A DNA stretch of 64,000 nt, taken from Haliscomenobacteraceae bacterium (lineage in GTDB: Bacteria > Bacteroidota > Bacteroidia > Chitinophagales > Saprospiraceae). Under the pieces are notes generated by a model. That model saw nothing but the letters and a program-made list of their open reading frames with translations. It had not been told where the DNA came from and made no database searches. Where the stretch lies: positions 1-64,000 of the forward strand of contig CANMVX010000012.1 of NCBI GenBank assembly GCA_947501115.1, read 5' to 3'. Position numbers and translations under genes: made by a program. This document shows, piece by piece, positions 18,426-27,192 of this stretch. Within the stretch, counting starts at the first letter, position 1. The number at the start of each line of letters is the position of its first letter.

Positions 18426-19331
18426 TTAACAGTTTGGTAAAATAGGTCTGTTTTTAATGCCTGTGTCAATGATATTTTCAATTCTATGACGCTCAGCCCC
18501 TTCCAATACTAATCTTGGTCTCCTCACAAATTCTGAACCCAATCCTGTTTTTGACTCTGCCAGTTTTATGTATTGAACCAATTTTGGATGAATATCCAAT
18601 TCCAATAACGGCATAAACCACCTGTAAATGTTTATGGCTTCCTCTATCCTACCTGCTTTAACCAACTTAAAAACGGTCACTGTTTCTGCGGGAAATGCAC
18701 AGACCAAACCTGCCACCCAGCCATCGGCTCCTAATACCAATTCCTCTAATGCTAAGGTGTCAACACCACATAAAATGCTAAATCTGTCCCCAAAAGCATT
18801 TCGAAGCCTGGTGACATTGGTAACATCACGTGTTGATTCCTTAATGGCTTGAATATTTGAAACGGTAGCTAATTCCGCGAACATATCAATGGTAACGTCA
18901 ATTTTATAATCTACCGGATTATTGTAAATCATGATAGGAAGTGGCGTGCTTTCCGCAACATCCTTGAAATATTGGACAGTTTCTCTATCATCGGCCTTAT
19001 AACGCATGGGAGGTAATAACATGAGTCCCTGGGCGCCCCAAAGGGATGCTTTCTGTGCCAATTCAATGGCCACATCCGTACTTCCTTCCGCGATATTGAT
19101 AATAACAGGGACTTTACCTTCAACAAATTGCAAGGTTTCCTTTACTAAAATTTCCTTTTCATCGTTCGTCAATACGCTTGCCTCACCCAGGGAACCCCCA
19201 AGAACAATGCCATTTATGCCAGCATCTAATTGGGCGCTTAGATTTTTTTTAAATAGTCCTAAATCCAACTGATTTTGGGAGGTGAACTTAGTTGTGATTG
19301 CGGGAAATACTCCCTTCCATGAAACGGCCAT
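18426..19331 (-). CDS. Dihydrodipicolinate synthase-family lyase/dehydratase
   Basis: A 301-residue class I aldolase-fold enzyme. The Schiff-base lysine is in AIKESTRD, the catalytic tyrosine in MIYNNPVDYKI, and the substrate loop reads GGSLGEAS rather than the GTTGE of true DapA, so it is unlikely to make dihydrodipicolinate. Family members with this divergence act on 2-keto-3-deoxy sugar acids, or deaminate pyrroline-4-hydroxy-2-carboxylate to 2-oxoglutarate semialdehyde. Because a semialdehyde dehydrogenase lies at 42695-44269, a route to 2-oxoglutarate is attractive, but the genes are far apart. The next gene in the same direction, a TauE/SafE transporter, lies upstream 54 bases away. Confidence 0.85.
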   Translation of the reverse strand: MAVSWKGVFPAITTKFTSQNQLDLGLFKKNLSAQLDAGINGIVLGGSLGEASVLTNDEKEILVKETLQFVEGKVPVIINIAEGSTDVAIELAQKASLWGAQGLMLLPPMRYKADDRETVQYFKDVAESTPLPIMIYNNPVDYKIDVTIDMFAELATVSNIQAIKESTRDVTNVTRLRNAFGDRFSILCGVDTLALEELVLGADGWVAGLVCAFPAETVTVFKLVKAGRIEEAINIYRWFMPLLELDIHPKLVQYIKLAESKTGLGSEFVRRPRLVLEGAERHRIENIIDTGIKNRPILPNC

Positions 19332-19385
19332 TTATTAAAGAATTTTAGGATGAATGAAAGCTACTTAAAAGTAAGAAAATTTATG

Positions 19386-20240
19386 CTAGGAACGTTTAAA
19401 AGCACGAAGTAAGAGTATGGCCGTATAAAGAATAACGACAATAACTAACCAACGCAAAGATTCCAAAGGAAGGGATTTCACTATAAATGCAGCAATAAAT
19501 ACGGCAACAATGCCAGGAATGGCCATGGAAAAGGCGGCTTTCCTATTATAAGCTCCTTCTTTGATGAATTTGATAGATGCAGGAGGCATTAAAAAGGCAC
19601 AAGATCCCATCATGATTGGAAAGGCTACCTGTGGGGACAATCCGAGGGAGAAAACCATGGCCATGCATGGCGCGTATAAACCAATGCCTGCCGTCATTAA
19701 AGCCCCCAGTAAGAAATTGACCGCTATGGCAAATACTAATTTATACCCGGATAAACCTATGGCAGTCCCTCCGCCTTTTATCCATTCCATATTTACTGCT
19801 ACCATAAAACCGGCGGTGATAATTAGGGCAATACCCATAATTAATCTGACATGATCTACTTTTAATCTGGAAACAATGCCAGCTCCCCAAACAGCACCAA
19901 CAGCCGCCGATAGGAGCATGGTAATTAAGGTGATGGGCTCCACTTTTATAACAGTAATGAAAATAATCGCTTGAATTAATACAGGTATTGTATTCGCTAC
20001 ATTTAAGGTGCCTGGCAGCAATTTATCCTCCGTTTGCCCGGTGAATTTGAGTAAGGCCGTTTGCGGGGCAAAGGCCCCAATGCCTAAAACATCAATGAAG
20101 TTGACAAAGAAACCAATCAATCCAGTTTTTAACCAACTAACCTTTTCCAGATTATCCTTATGCTTAAGGAAATCCATGACAAAGGTTATGGAGAACCAGC
20201 AGGTCAATATTCCCAATATGATCCATATAAATGTAACCAT
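19386..20240 (-). CDS. TauE/SafE-family membrane transporter
   Basis: A 284-residue integral membrane protein with about eight hydrophobic helices (for example IWIILGILTCWFSITFVMDF at the start and WLVIVVILYTAILLL at the end). It has the glycine-rich repeats typical of the family (GLIGFFVNFIDVLGIGAFAPQ and AVNFLLGALMTAGIGLYAP, related to each other as the two inverted halves). Members export sulfite, sulfonates or other organic anions; the substrate here cannot be told from sequence. It is read in the same direction as the DHDPS-family gene and may be co-transcribed with it. It is divergent from the L-serine dehydratase gene. Confidence 0.85.
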   Translation of the reverse strand: MVTFIWIILGILTCWFSITFVMDFLKHKDNLEKVSWLKTGLIGFFVNFIDVLGIGAFAPQTALLKFTGQTEDKLLPGTLNVANTIPVLIQAIIFITVIKVEPITLITMLLSAAVGAVWGAGIVSRLKVDHVRLIMGIALIITAGFMVAVNMEWIKGGGTAIGLSGYKLVFAIAVNFLLGALMTAGIGLYAPCMAMVFSLGLSPQVAFPIMMGSCAFLMPPASIKFIKEGAYNRKAAFSMAIPGIVAVFIAAFIVKSLPLESLRWLVIVVILYTAILLLRAFKRS

Positions 20241-20339
20241 TTCCTTAAATTTATTTTTGTTTAAAATTCAACCGCATGAACATTATGAATATCTAAGATA
20301 AAGAGCTATTTTGGTTAAATGAAATGAATCCTCAAATAA

Positions 20340-21923
20340 ATGAAAATGAGTGCAAGCCCAAGTATTTTCAATGATGTCATCGGACCTGTCATGCGCGGTC
20401 CTTCCAGTTCCCATTGTGCCGCAGCGCTCCGGATTGGTAGAATGTGCAGAGATTTGATGAACAACGAATTGACTAATATTTACATTGAATTTGATCCAAA
20501 CGGATCTCTTGCCACCACACATAAAAGTCAAGGCTCAGATATGGGTATTTTTGGTGGATTCATGGGTTGGGAGGCTTATGATGAAAGGCTCCCCTTATCA
20601 GAAAATTTCCTGGAATCAAATGGTATTTTTGTTCATATCGAAATTAAAGATATTCAGGCAGATCATCCAAATACTTATAAGTTAACCTTATCCAATGCAA
20701 ATGAAATTCATTCTTTAACCGCCATTTCCACTGGTGGGGGCATGATTGAGGTGATAGACATCGACCAGAATAAGGTTTCCATGACAGGAGATTATTTCGA
20801 AACCCTGATATATTGTGATAATCCATCCTCTCTTTACCCTATTATTCTTGATTCCATCTCTCCTGAATTCATGGAATTTCATGTCGGAGTCTCTTGTTTT
20901 TTGGAAATTAAGACCCAGGATTTGATGCCTAAAGATTTATTGGAAGAGTTACGTCAACAGGATGGAGTTGCAAAAATTAAAATTATTCATCCGGTTTTAC
21001 CCATTAAGGCTAGAAAAGATATGGAAGTTCCTTTCAATAACTGTCAGGAAATGTTTGAATATAATGAGGACAAAAATCTAGAATTATGGCAACTTGCAGT
21101 AAAATATGAAGCGTTAAGGGGTAATATTTCCGAAACTGAAGTTTTTGAAATGATGCGGAAAATCGTCGGAATAATGAGTCAATCCATTCAAACAGGATTA
21201 AAGGGAACTCATTATGAAGATAGGATTTTAGGTAGTCAGTCCTTACTGTTTCAAGATAAATTGTCCTCCCATAAATTATTGGGCGGTGACGCCAATAATT
21301 TAATTACGATGTATGTTTCTGCGGTTATGGAAGTAAAAAGTTCTATGGGCATCATTGTTGCTGCTCCAACGGCAGGTTCTTGTGGCGCATTGCCCGGCGC
21401 TGTTTTTGGCATGGCACATTCAATTAACCTGCCTGAAGATGAAATAGTGAAGGCCTTACTCTCAGCGGGATTAATTGGGGTTTTTATAGCAAAAAATGCC
21501 ACTTTTGCCGCTGAAGTAGGAGGTTGTATGGCCGAAACAGGCTCCGCAGGAGGAATGGCCGCAGCCGCTTTGGTTGGCTTAAAAGGTGGAACGCTGTTAC
21601 AGGCCATTGGTGCCGCTTCCCTTGCTTTACAAAATTCACTGGGTCTTATTTGTGATCCCATTGGTAATCGGGTGGAGGCTCCCTGCCTTGGAAGAAATGT
21701 TATGGCCGCTTCCAATGCGGTAGCTTGTGCCAATATGGCCTTGTCAAATTATGCATTTTTAATTCCCCTGGACGAGGTGATTGAGACAATGAAAGCCGTC
21801 GGCGATGAGATTCATCATACCTTAAGATGCACTAATCTTGGTGGATTATCTGTTACCAATGCAGCAAAAAAAATAGAGCGGAACCTGGAAGCCGTTCCCA
21901 CTACGTTTTATAAATCCTGCTGA
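20340..21923 (+). CDS. sdaA: L-serine ammonia-lyase (serine dehydratase), iron-sulfur type
   Basis: This enzyme deaminates L-serine to pyruvate and ammonia using an oxygen-sensitive [4Fe-4S] cluster. The 527-residue chain joins the beta domain (N-terminal, IFNDVIGPVMRGPSSSHCAA) and the alpha domain (APTAGSCGALPGAVFGMA), as in single-chain sdaA proteins. Cluster-ligand cysteines are in GSCGALPG, LICDPIGN and VEAPCLGRN. It is about 70 residues longer than E. coli SdaA because of an insert around residues 130-250. The ATGs at 20340 and 20346 are both possible starts. It stands alone, divergent from the TauE/SafE gene, with the VOC gene 21 bases downstream. Confidence 0.93.
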   Translation: MKMSASPSIFNDVIGPVMRGPSSSHCAAALRIGRMCRDLMNNELTNIYIEFDPNGSLATTHKSQGSDMGIFGGFMGWEAYDERLPLSENFLESNGIFVHIEIKDIQADHPNTYKLTLSNANEIHSLTAISTGGGMIEVIDIDQNKVSMTGDYFETLIYCDNPSSLYPIILDSISPEFMEFHVGVSCFLEIKTQDLMPKDLLEELRQQDGVAKIKIIHPVLPIKARKDMEVPFNNCQEMFEYNEDKNLELWQLAVKYEALRGNISETEVFEMMRKIVGIMSQSIQTGLKGTHYEDRILGSQSLLFQDKLSSHKLLGGDANNLITMYVSAVMEVKSSMGIIVAAPTAGSCGALPGAVFGMAHSINLPEDEIVKALLSAGLIGVFIAKNATFAAEVGGCMAETGSAGGMAAAALVGLKGGTLLQAIGAASLALQNSLGLICDPIGNRVEAPCLGRNVMAASNAVACANMALSNYAFLIPLDEVIETMKAVGDEIHHTLRCTNLGGLSVTNAAKKIERNLEAVPTTFYKSC

Positions 21924-21944
21924 TACAATTGTTAAACCCTTACC

Positions 21945-22346
21945 ATGAAACAATCTGTTTACTTGCTTTTTGATGGTGAGGCCAGAGAGGCAATGACTTT
22001 TTACCAGGAATGTCTTGGTGGCGATTTGAACCTCACCAGTATCGGTGAATCTCCCATGAACATGCATTTTCCTGAACATTTCCAGGAAAAAATATTGAAT
22101 GGAAGGTTGCAAAACGAATGGCTGGATATCTCCACTTCTGATTGGTTATTGCCTCAAGAAGAGCCTGTTAGAGGTAATATGCAATGCTTGTACATCAGTG
22201 GCGGAAAAGTGGAGGATACCCAAAAGCTATTTGACCTGCTTTCAAGAGAGGCCAATGTCACGGATCCATTTATTCCTCAACCTATCGGAACGTATGGTGC
22301 CTTAAATGATAAATTTGGGGTGCGATGGATGTTCCATGCAGTTTGA
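21945..22346 (+). CDS. VOC/PhnB-like protein
   Basis: A 133-residue protein of the glyoxalase/bleomycin-resistance fold, PhnB-like subgroup. The N-terminal strand-helix SVYLLFDGEAREAMTFYQECLGG and the end GTYGALNDKFGVRWMFH are typical of the subgroup (often mislabelled 3-demethylubiquinone methyltransferase). The family is functionally broad and the metal ligands are not clearly conserved here, so no activity can be assigned. It lies 21 bases after sdaA and may share its transcript. It converges on the ORF6N gene. Confidence 0.85.
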   Translation: MKQSVYLLFDGEAREAMTFYQECLGGDLNLTSIGESPMNMHFPEHFQEKILNGRLQNEWLDISTSDWLLPQEEPVRGNMQCLYISGGKVEDTQKLFDLLSREANVTDPFIPQPIGTYGALNDKFGVRWMFHAV

Positions 22347-22423
22347 TTTGCCCAAGTTCTTTAACCAACCATTCCCTCTCATTCATCAACTAAGGAAATC
22401 TAAACGCTGGCATCAATACCTCT

Positions 22424-23341
22424 TTACTCATCGCCGATTTCTTTTATGATACTTGAAACGGAGCTTTTGTCCATCTTTGAAAATGCAAACCATTTTTTAC
22501 CTAAATCTTTTAACGAAGCCCCCAAGTGATACACATCGGAATTATCAATAATTATAAAGCGGTCATGGCTGTAGGCAAATATCCTTATCTCAAAATTGCC
22601 ATATTGTTCGTTGGCTTTTTTTACATCTAAAGTTAATTGATTTGACATGGTTTTGGTTAATAATAGCACCTTTACCGCTTTTGTTTTTTTGGATAAATGC
22701 GTTAAAGTGCTTTCGTCTATATAATTGTCAATTAACACAATACTTTTTTTAGCAGAACGAATGATTTTGGAAGCCAATTCATAAGCATCAAAAACTTGAC
22801 CGTCAAAAAATACGCCTTGATTTGGAATAGCGTTTTTACTTTCCAGGGCTTTGAATACCTGTTCAAATTTTTGGTCAGTTTCGATTTGCTTGCGTTCAAT
22901 ACCGTCCATTCGTTGCAATAATCCATAATGATTAGCGATGAATTTTCGCATTTCCACAAAAGCACTGATTATTTGGATGCTAACTTTTACTGCCACATCA
23001 CTCCTCAATACAGCGGAAAGCATTGCTACGCCTTGTTCAGTGAATACATAAGGGAGCGATCTACGACCTCCATGTACACTTGACATCACATTTTGTGATT
23101 TCAAGTTGTGATTCTCAGACATCACAATTTGTGATTTCCAATTTTCAAACTCAGCTTCAGTTAACTGGAAACGAAACAATTCTGGAAAACGCTCTATGTT
23201 TCTGTTTACAGCTTGATTCAGCACACGGGTTTCTACCTTATATATATTAGCCAAATCACTATCAAGCATAACTTGTGTGCCACGAAAATGAAAAATTCGA
23301 TTTTCAATCTCCTTTTGTGCGAAAGTTAATCTGCTACTCAT
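22424..23341 (-). CDS. ORF6N-domain DNA-binding protein with C-terminal PLD-like domain
   Basis: A 305-residue protein. Residues about 11-100 are an ORF6N domain (FRGTQVMLDSDLANIYKVET and NRNIERFPELFRFQL), a DNA-binding module found on phages and mobile elements. A short helical coiled-coil linker follows (about 150-170). The C-terminal half resembles a phospholipase D/nuclease half-site, with H259, R261 and D266 in SHDRFIIID, that is HxRxxxxD instead of HxKxxxxD. The replaced lysine makes catalysis doubtful. Residues 69-92 are a 12-residue tandem duplication. It stands alone on its strand, near an HTH remnant. Such proteins are common in Bacteroidota, with unproven roles. Confidence 0.82.
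   Translation of the reverse strand: MSSRLTFAQKEIENRIFHFRGTQVMLDSDLANIYKVETRVLNQAVNRNIERFPELFRFQLTEAEFENWKSQIVMSENHNLKSQNVMSSVHGGRRSLPYVFTEQGVAMLSAVLRSDVAVKVSIQIISAFVEMRKFIANHYGLLQRMDGIERKQIETDQKFEQVFKALESKNAIPNQGVFFDGQVFDAYELASKIIRSAKKSIVLIDNYIDESTLTHLSKKTKAVKVLLLTKTMSNQLTLDVKKANEQYGNFEIRIFAYSHDRFIIIDNSDVYHLGASLKDLGKKWFAFSKMDKSSVSSIIKEIGDE
23066..23137 (-). repeat. In-frame 36-base tandem duplication in the ORF6N gene
   Basis: Two successive 36-base units encode K-SQIVMSENHNL and K-SQNVMSSVHGG, residues 69-80 and 81-92 of the ORF6N protein. Each unit contains a near-palindrome of 15 bases, ATCACATTTTGTGAT at 23085-23099 and ATCACAATTTGTGAT at 23121-23135, exactly 36 bases apart. A third half-site, TTGTGAT, lies between them. 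Confidence 0.75.
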
Positions 23342-23434
23342 AGGCTGCTAATCTAGAAATTTCCCACCATTGGGCTAATGTGTTTAATAGACGTTTTTTT
23401 CAACTCAATCCCAATATTTTTAGAATAGCAAAGT

Positions 23435-23479
23435 TTACAAGATGCCTTTTTCTTTCAGAACTTCTTTAATACAGTTCAT
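23435..23479 (-). pseudogene. Remnant of an XRE-type HTH regulator N-terminus (possible)
   Basis: On the minus strand the codons read MNCIKEVLKEKGIL and then stop. This closely resembles the first residues of small XRE-family regulators of Bacteroidota (MNRIKEVL-EKGIKQT...), but ends before the recognition helix. It is only 14 codons, so chance cannot be ruled out. It lies in the 257-base gap between the ORF6N and sulfatase genes, where nothing else codes. Confidence 0.35.
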
Positions 23480-23598
23480 TGGAGCCTCATTAATTAGTAA
23501 CTTTATAAATGTAGTAAAAATACACTGAAAGCAATGTAATCCTTCGTGGTTTCTTCGTTAATGTCCGGTTTAATCTGCCTTAATAACTATAAATAACT

Positions 23599-24978
23599 TT
23601 AAAAAAGTTGTTCATCCCTTAATTGCTGAACCTTCCTGGTAAATTTGTCCCTCAGTTTTCTAACAATCTTTTGATGACTTTGCTCCTGTGCCAGATTTTT
23701 GGTTTCCATGGGATCCTTTTCCAAATCATACAATTCTTCCGGAGCTTGAATGTATCTATACTTGAAATATTTCCATTTATCTGTCCTGATACCCTCACTG
23801 GATGGTATATCAGGTAACTTCCAAAGATGTTCAATCAAAATGAAATCCCGGTGTAAAGAATAATCAGGACGATTCAGATAGGGTTTCAAGCTTTCTCCCT
23901 GATAATTTACAGGCGATTTTATCTCCGCAAAATCAAGAATTGATGGAGTGATATCAATATTCAAAACCATATCCGATACGGTACGGGACTTATTTGGCAA
24001 TCTTGGATCATAAATGATAAGGGGAATTCGTATGGAAGGATCGTACATTAACCATTTGTCCGCCAATTGCCTGTCCCCCGTAAAATAACCATTATCGCCC
24101 ATGATGATAAAAATGGTATTTTCCGCCTGCCCTTTTTGTACCAACAGGTTTCTCAAAGCCCCAATTTCATCATCAATTTCGGTAATCATTCGATAATATC
24201 CCCGCATCATGCGTTGATACTTTTCAGGAGTATCAAATCGCCATTTCCATCTTACCCTGTTGAATCCATTTTTAACCTCTATCGGTAATCTGTCAAAATA
24301 AAGGTCTTCCCCTAAGGAAGGTTCAGGAAAAACATCCATTTCATACAAGGCATCAGATTTTTCCTGCCAAAAATACTGCTCTACCGATGAATCATGTCCA
24401 TGCGGCGCACTGAAAGAAACAGAAAGGCAAAATGGCTTGTCTTTTGGAGCATTTGAAATAAAGTCTTGCGCCTGCTGACCAGCATAACGTGTAAGGTGAA
24501 CAGTATCGGCACCCAGTTTTTTATAAAAATATCCTCCCTTATCGGACCGAGGACCGCGATCATAAAAATCGCTTTCATCAAAATATTGCTCAGGACGATC
24601 TATTCCCACGCCTAATTTTCCATAAAACCCAACATGATATCCATTTTCCTTTAAAATTTTGGGATACATCAAGTTCGTATATTGAACTTGCAAAGGAGGT
24701 TTTTGAAAAGTATAATTATGGGTTCGTTCATACAAACCTGTTAAAATAGACGCTCTGCTGGCGGCGCAAATAGGAGTAGTTGAAAAGGCATTTTTAAAAT
24801 AAATACCCCTTTTTGCCAATTCATCCATTTGCGGTGTTTTGATAATAGAGTTTCCAGCAACACCCAATGCGTCCCACCGTTGATCGTCGGTAAGAATGAA
24901 AATAATATTTGGCTTAGGTTTTTCTTTTCCAAATAGCGACAACGAAAGACAAAGAAAAAAGGATATTAAATAGGGCAT
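23599..24978 (-). CDS. Sulfatase (alkaline-phosphatase superfamily), secreted
   Basis: A 459-residue sulfatase that should release sulfate from a sulfated compound. It has a signal peptide (LISFFLCLSLSLFG) and the metal-binding ILTDDQRWDALG (D31, D32). The modification site is C71-A-A-S-R75, the nucleophile cysteine that becomes formylglycine. It is of the C-x-A-x-R form, which anaerobic-type sulfatase-maturating enzymes accept, rather than the C-x-P-x-R needed by aerobic FGE. Further family segments are HGHDSS and IIMGDNGYFTGDRQLADKW. It lies 16 bases downstream of cysN, so it appears to belong to the sulfate-activation operon. No maturating enzyme is in the window. Confidence 0.9.
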   Translation of the reverse strand: MPYLISFFLCLSLSLFGKEKPKPNIIFILTDDQRWDALGVAGNSIIKTPQMDELAKRGIYFKNAFSTTPICAASRASILTGLYERTHNYTFQKPPLQVQYTNLMYPKILKENGYHVGFYGKLGVGIDRPEQYFDESDFYDRGPRSDKGGYFYKKLGADTVHLTRYAGQQAQDFISNAPKDKPFCLSVSFSAPHGHDSSVEQYFWQEKSDALYEMDVFPEPSLGEDLYFDRLPIEVKNGFNRVRWKWRFDTPEKYQRMMRGYYRMITEIDDEIGALRNLLVQKGQAENTIFIIMGDNGYFTGDRQLADKWLMYDPSIRIPLIIYDPRLPNKSRTVSDMVLNIDITPSILDFAEIKSPVNYQGESLKPYLNRPDYSLHRDFILIEHLWKLPDIPSSEGIRTDKWKYFKYRYIQAPEELYDLEKDPMETKNLAQEQSHQKIVRKLRDKFTRKVQQLRDEQLF

Positions 24979-24994
24979 TGATTATTTATTAATG

Positions 24995-26251
24995 CTAAAT
25001 AATCATTCCTGCCGCCACGGTTGCATTAGTACCCTCATCAATCAAAATAACACTGCCCGTAATTCTATTTTTCCGATAACTATCGAAAAATAAAGGTTTA
25101 GTTGTCCTGATAGAAATACGACCTATATCATTCATTCCAATTTTCAAATCCTCCTGATCCCTGTGTAAGGTATTAATATTCAGTTTATAGCGAATTTCTT
25201 TTATCACACAACGTGCTTCACGTGTTGTATGAAAGAGGGTATATTTACCGTTAAGTTGCATAGGTTTTTCAGAAAACCAACAAATCATCAATTCAATATC
25301 CTGATCAACATTAGGCTGATTATTTTCCCTGACAATCATTTCACCCCTGCTTAAATCGAGGTCATCTTCTAACAACAGCGTAACAGAAAGAGGAGGATAA
25401 GCCTCTTCCAATTCCCCGTCCATGGAATCGATTTTTGATATTTTGGATTGGAAACCTGAAGGAAGTAAGGTCACCTGATCTCCTTTTTTCCAAATTCCGC
25501 CAGCCACTCTACCGGCATAGCCTCTATAATCATGAAATTCGTCAGTATTTGGGCGAATCACATGCTGAATAGGGAAACGGGCATCGATAAAATTATGATC
25601 ACTGCCGATATGGACATTTTCAAGGTAGTAAAGCAGGGTTGAACCCTCAAACCAAGGCATATTTTGGGATCTATCTACGATATTATCCCCTTTTAGTGCT
25701 GAAATGGGAATAAAATGTACATCCTTTACATCCAGTTTGAAACTAAATTTTTCAAATTCGGCTTTTATATTGTTGTAAACGTCCTCCTTATAATCAACCA
25801 AATCCATTTTATTGATACAAACGACCAGGTGAGGGATTTGTAGAAGTGACGCTAAGAAAGCATGTCTTTTAGTTTGCTCAATAACCCCGTGTCTGGCATC
25901 TACCAGAACGAGAGCTACATTCGCTGTCGAGGCGCCAGTGACCATATTTCGGGTATATTGGATATGTCCTGGGGTATCTGCGATAATAAATTTACGCTTT
26001 GGGGTAGAAAAATATCTGTAAGCTACATCTATAGTGATACCTTGTTCCCTTTCTGCTCTAAGACCATCGGTAAGGAGTGACAAATCAACTTCATCGCCCC
26101 CTCTCCTTTCACTGGTAAGTCTGATCGCTTCTAATTGGTCTTCAAATATTGCTTTTGCGTCAAATAACAAACGCCCGATGAGGGTACTTTTTCCATCATC
26201 TACGCTACCAGCCGTGGTAAAACGTAGTAGTTCTGCTTTTTCCTGATTCAT
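24995..26251 (-). CDS. cysN: Sulfate adenylyltransferase subunit 1 (GTPase)
   Basis: CysN is the GTP-hydrolysing subunit of ATP sulfurylase, which with CysD makes adenosine phosphosulfate (APS) from sulfate and ATP. The 418-residue chain has all GTPase motifs: GSVDDGKST (15-23), DTPGH (about 92-96) and NKMD (about 147-150), then the EF-Tu-like beta-barrel domains. It lacks the fused CysC domain of some NodQ-type proteins, which fits the separate cysC gene here. It follows cysD after 17 bases, with the sulfatase gene 16 bases beyond. Confidence 0.96.
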   Translation of the reverse strand: MNQEKAELLRFTTAGSVDDGKSTLIGRLLFDAKAIFEDQLEAIRLTSERRGGDEVDLSLLTDGLRAEREQGITIDVAYRYFSTPKRKFIIADTPGHIQYTRNMVTGASTANVALVLVDARHGVIEQTKRHAFLASLLQIPHLVVCINKMDLVDYKEDVYNNIKAEFEKFSFKLDVKDVHFIPISALKGDNIVDRSQNMPWFEGSTLLYYLENVHIGSDHNFIDARFPIQHVIRPNTDEFHDYRGYAGRVAGGIWKKGDQVTLLPSGFQSKISKIDSMDGELEEAYPPLSVTLLLEDDLDLSRGEMIVRENNQPNVDQDIELMICWFSEKPMQLNGKYTLFHTTREARCVIKEIRYKLNINTLHRDQEDLKIGMNDIGRISIRTTKPLFFDSYRKNRITGSVILIDEGTNATVAAGMII

Positions 26252-26268
26252 AATTACAAACTCAAACT

Positions 26269-27180
26269 TTAAAAATAGCCTTGCTTTTTTCTATCCTCCA
26301 TGGCCGTTTCAGCCCTTTTATCGTCTGCTCGACCCCCTCTTTCCGTTGTTCTGGACGTTGCCACCTCCTCGATGATATCATCTAAAGAAGTAGCTGGAGA
26401 CCGAACTGCTCCTGTACAAGTTATATCCCCGATGGTTCTAAAACGAATGATTTCATCGAATGGAACTTCACTTTCCCGTCGTAAAATGGCGGGATGATTA
26501 GCAAGGAGCATACCGTCTCTTTCAAAAACGGAACGGGTATGGCTAAAATAAAGGGAGGGAAGCGGAATTTTTTCTACGGCCAAATACATCCAAACATCAA
26601 GTTCTGTCCAATTACTGATAGGGAAAACCCTAAAATGTTCCCCGGGACGTTTCTTTCCATTGAAAAGGTTCCATAATTCCGGACGTTGATTTTTAGGATC
26701 CCATTGGCCAAATTCATCTCTATGGGAGAAAAAACGCTCTTTTGCTCTGGCTTTCTCTTCGTCACGTCGCGCGCCTCCGAGGGCTACGTCATATTTGCCG
26801 TCTTCTATTGCTTTCAAAAGAACAGGAGTCTGCAAATAATTTCTAGTAGCGTTAAAACCGTTTTCTTCTGTCAATTCTCCGGTATCAATTAATTCTTGCA
26901 CCGATGCAATTTTCAACCGAACGCCCAGTCTGCTGACCATTTCGTCCCGGTAAGTCAGTGTTTCCTCAAAATTATGACCTGTATCTATATGCAATAAAGG
27001 GAATGGAATCTTTGCTGGATAGAAGGCTTTTCTTGCCAGATGAGTAACCAAAATAGAGTCTTTACCCCCCGAAAAGAGAATCACAGGATTTTCAAACTGC
27101 GCTGCCACTTCACGAATAATGAAAATGGACTCCGATTCCAGCTCCCTCAGGTAATCAAGACGATAATTAAATTGTTCCAT
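26269..27180 (-). CDS. cysD: Sulfate adenylyltransferase subunit 2
   Basis: The catalytic subunit of ATP sulfurylase, 303 residues. It has the PP-loop SGGKDS (37-42), which binds ATP, and the family segments DTGHNFEETL, ARAKERFFSHRDEFGQWDP and the C-terminal GRADDKRAETAMEDRKKQGYF-type tail. It sits 12 bases after cysC and 17 bases before cysN, so CysC, CysD and CysN form one operon for making APS and PAPS. No APS/PAPS reductase (cysH) or sulfite reductase is present in the window. Confidence 0.97.
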   Translation of the reverse strand: MEQFNYRLDYLRELESESIFIIREVAAQFENPVILFSGGKDSILVTHLARKAFYPAKIPFPLLHIDTGHNFEETLTYRDEMVSRLGVRLKIASVQELIDTGELTEENGFNATRNYLQTPVLLKAIEDGKYDVALGGARRDEEKARAKERFFSHRDEFGQWDPKNQRPELWNLFNGKKRPGEHFRVFPISNWTELDVWMYLAVEKIPLPSLYFSHTRSVFERDGMLLANHPAILRRESEVPFDEIIRFRTIGDITCTGAVRSPATSLDDIIEEVATSRTTERGGRADDKRAETAMEDRKKQGYF

Positions 27181-27192
27181 AATAAAATATGC

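Noticed and set aside
21251-21733. Minus-strand open frame of 160 codons
   Set aside because: It lies wholly inside sdaA, antisense to its conserved alpha domain; the Ala/Pro-rich product is a shadow of that gene.
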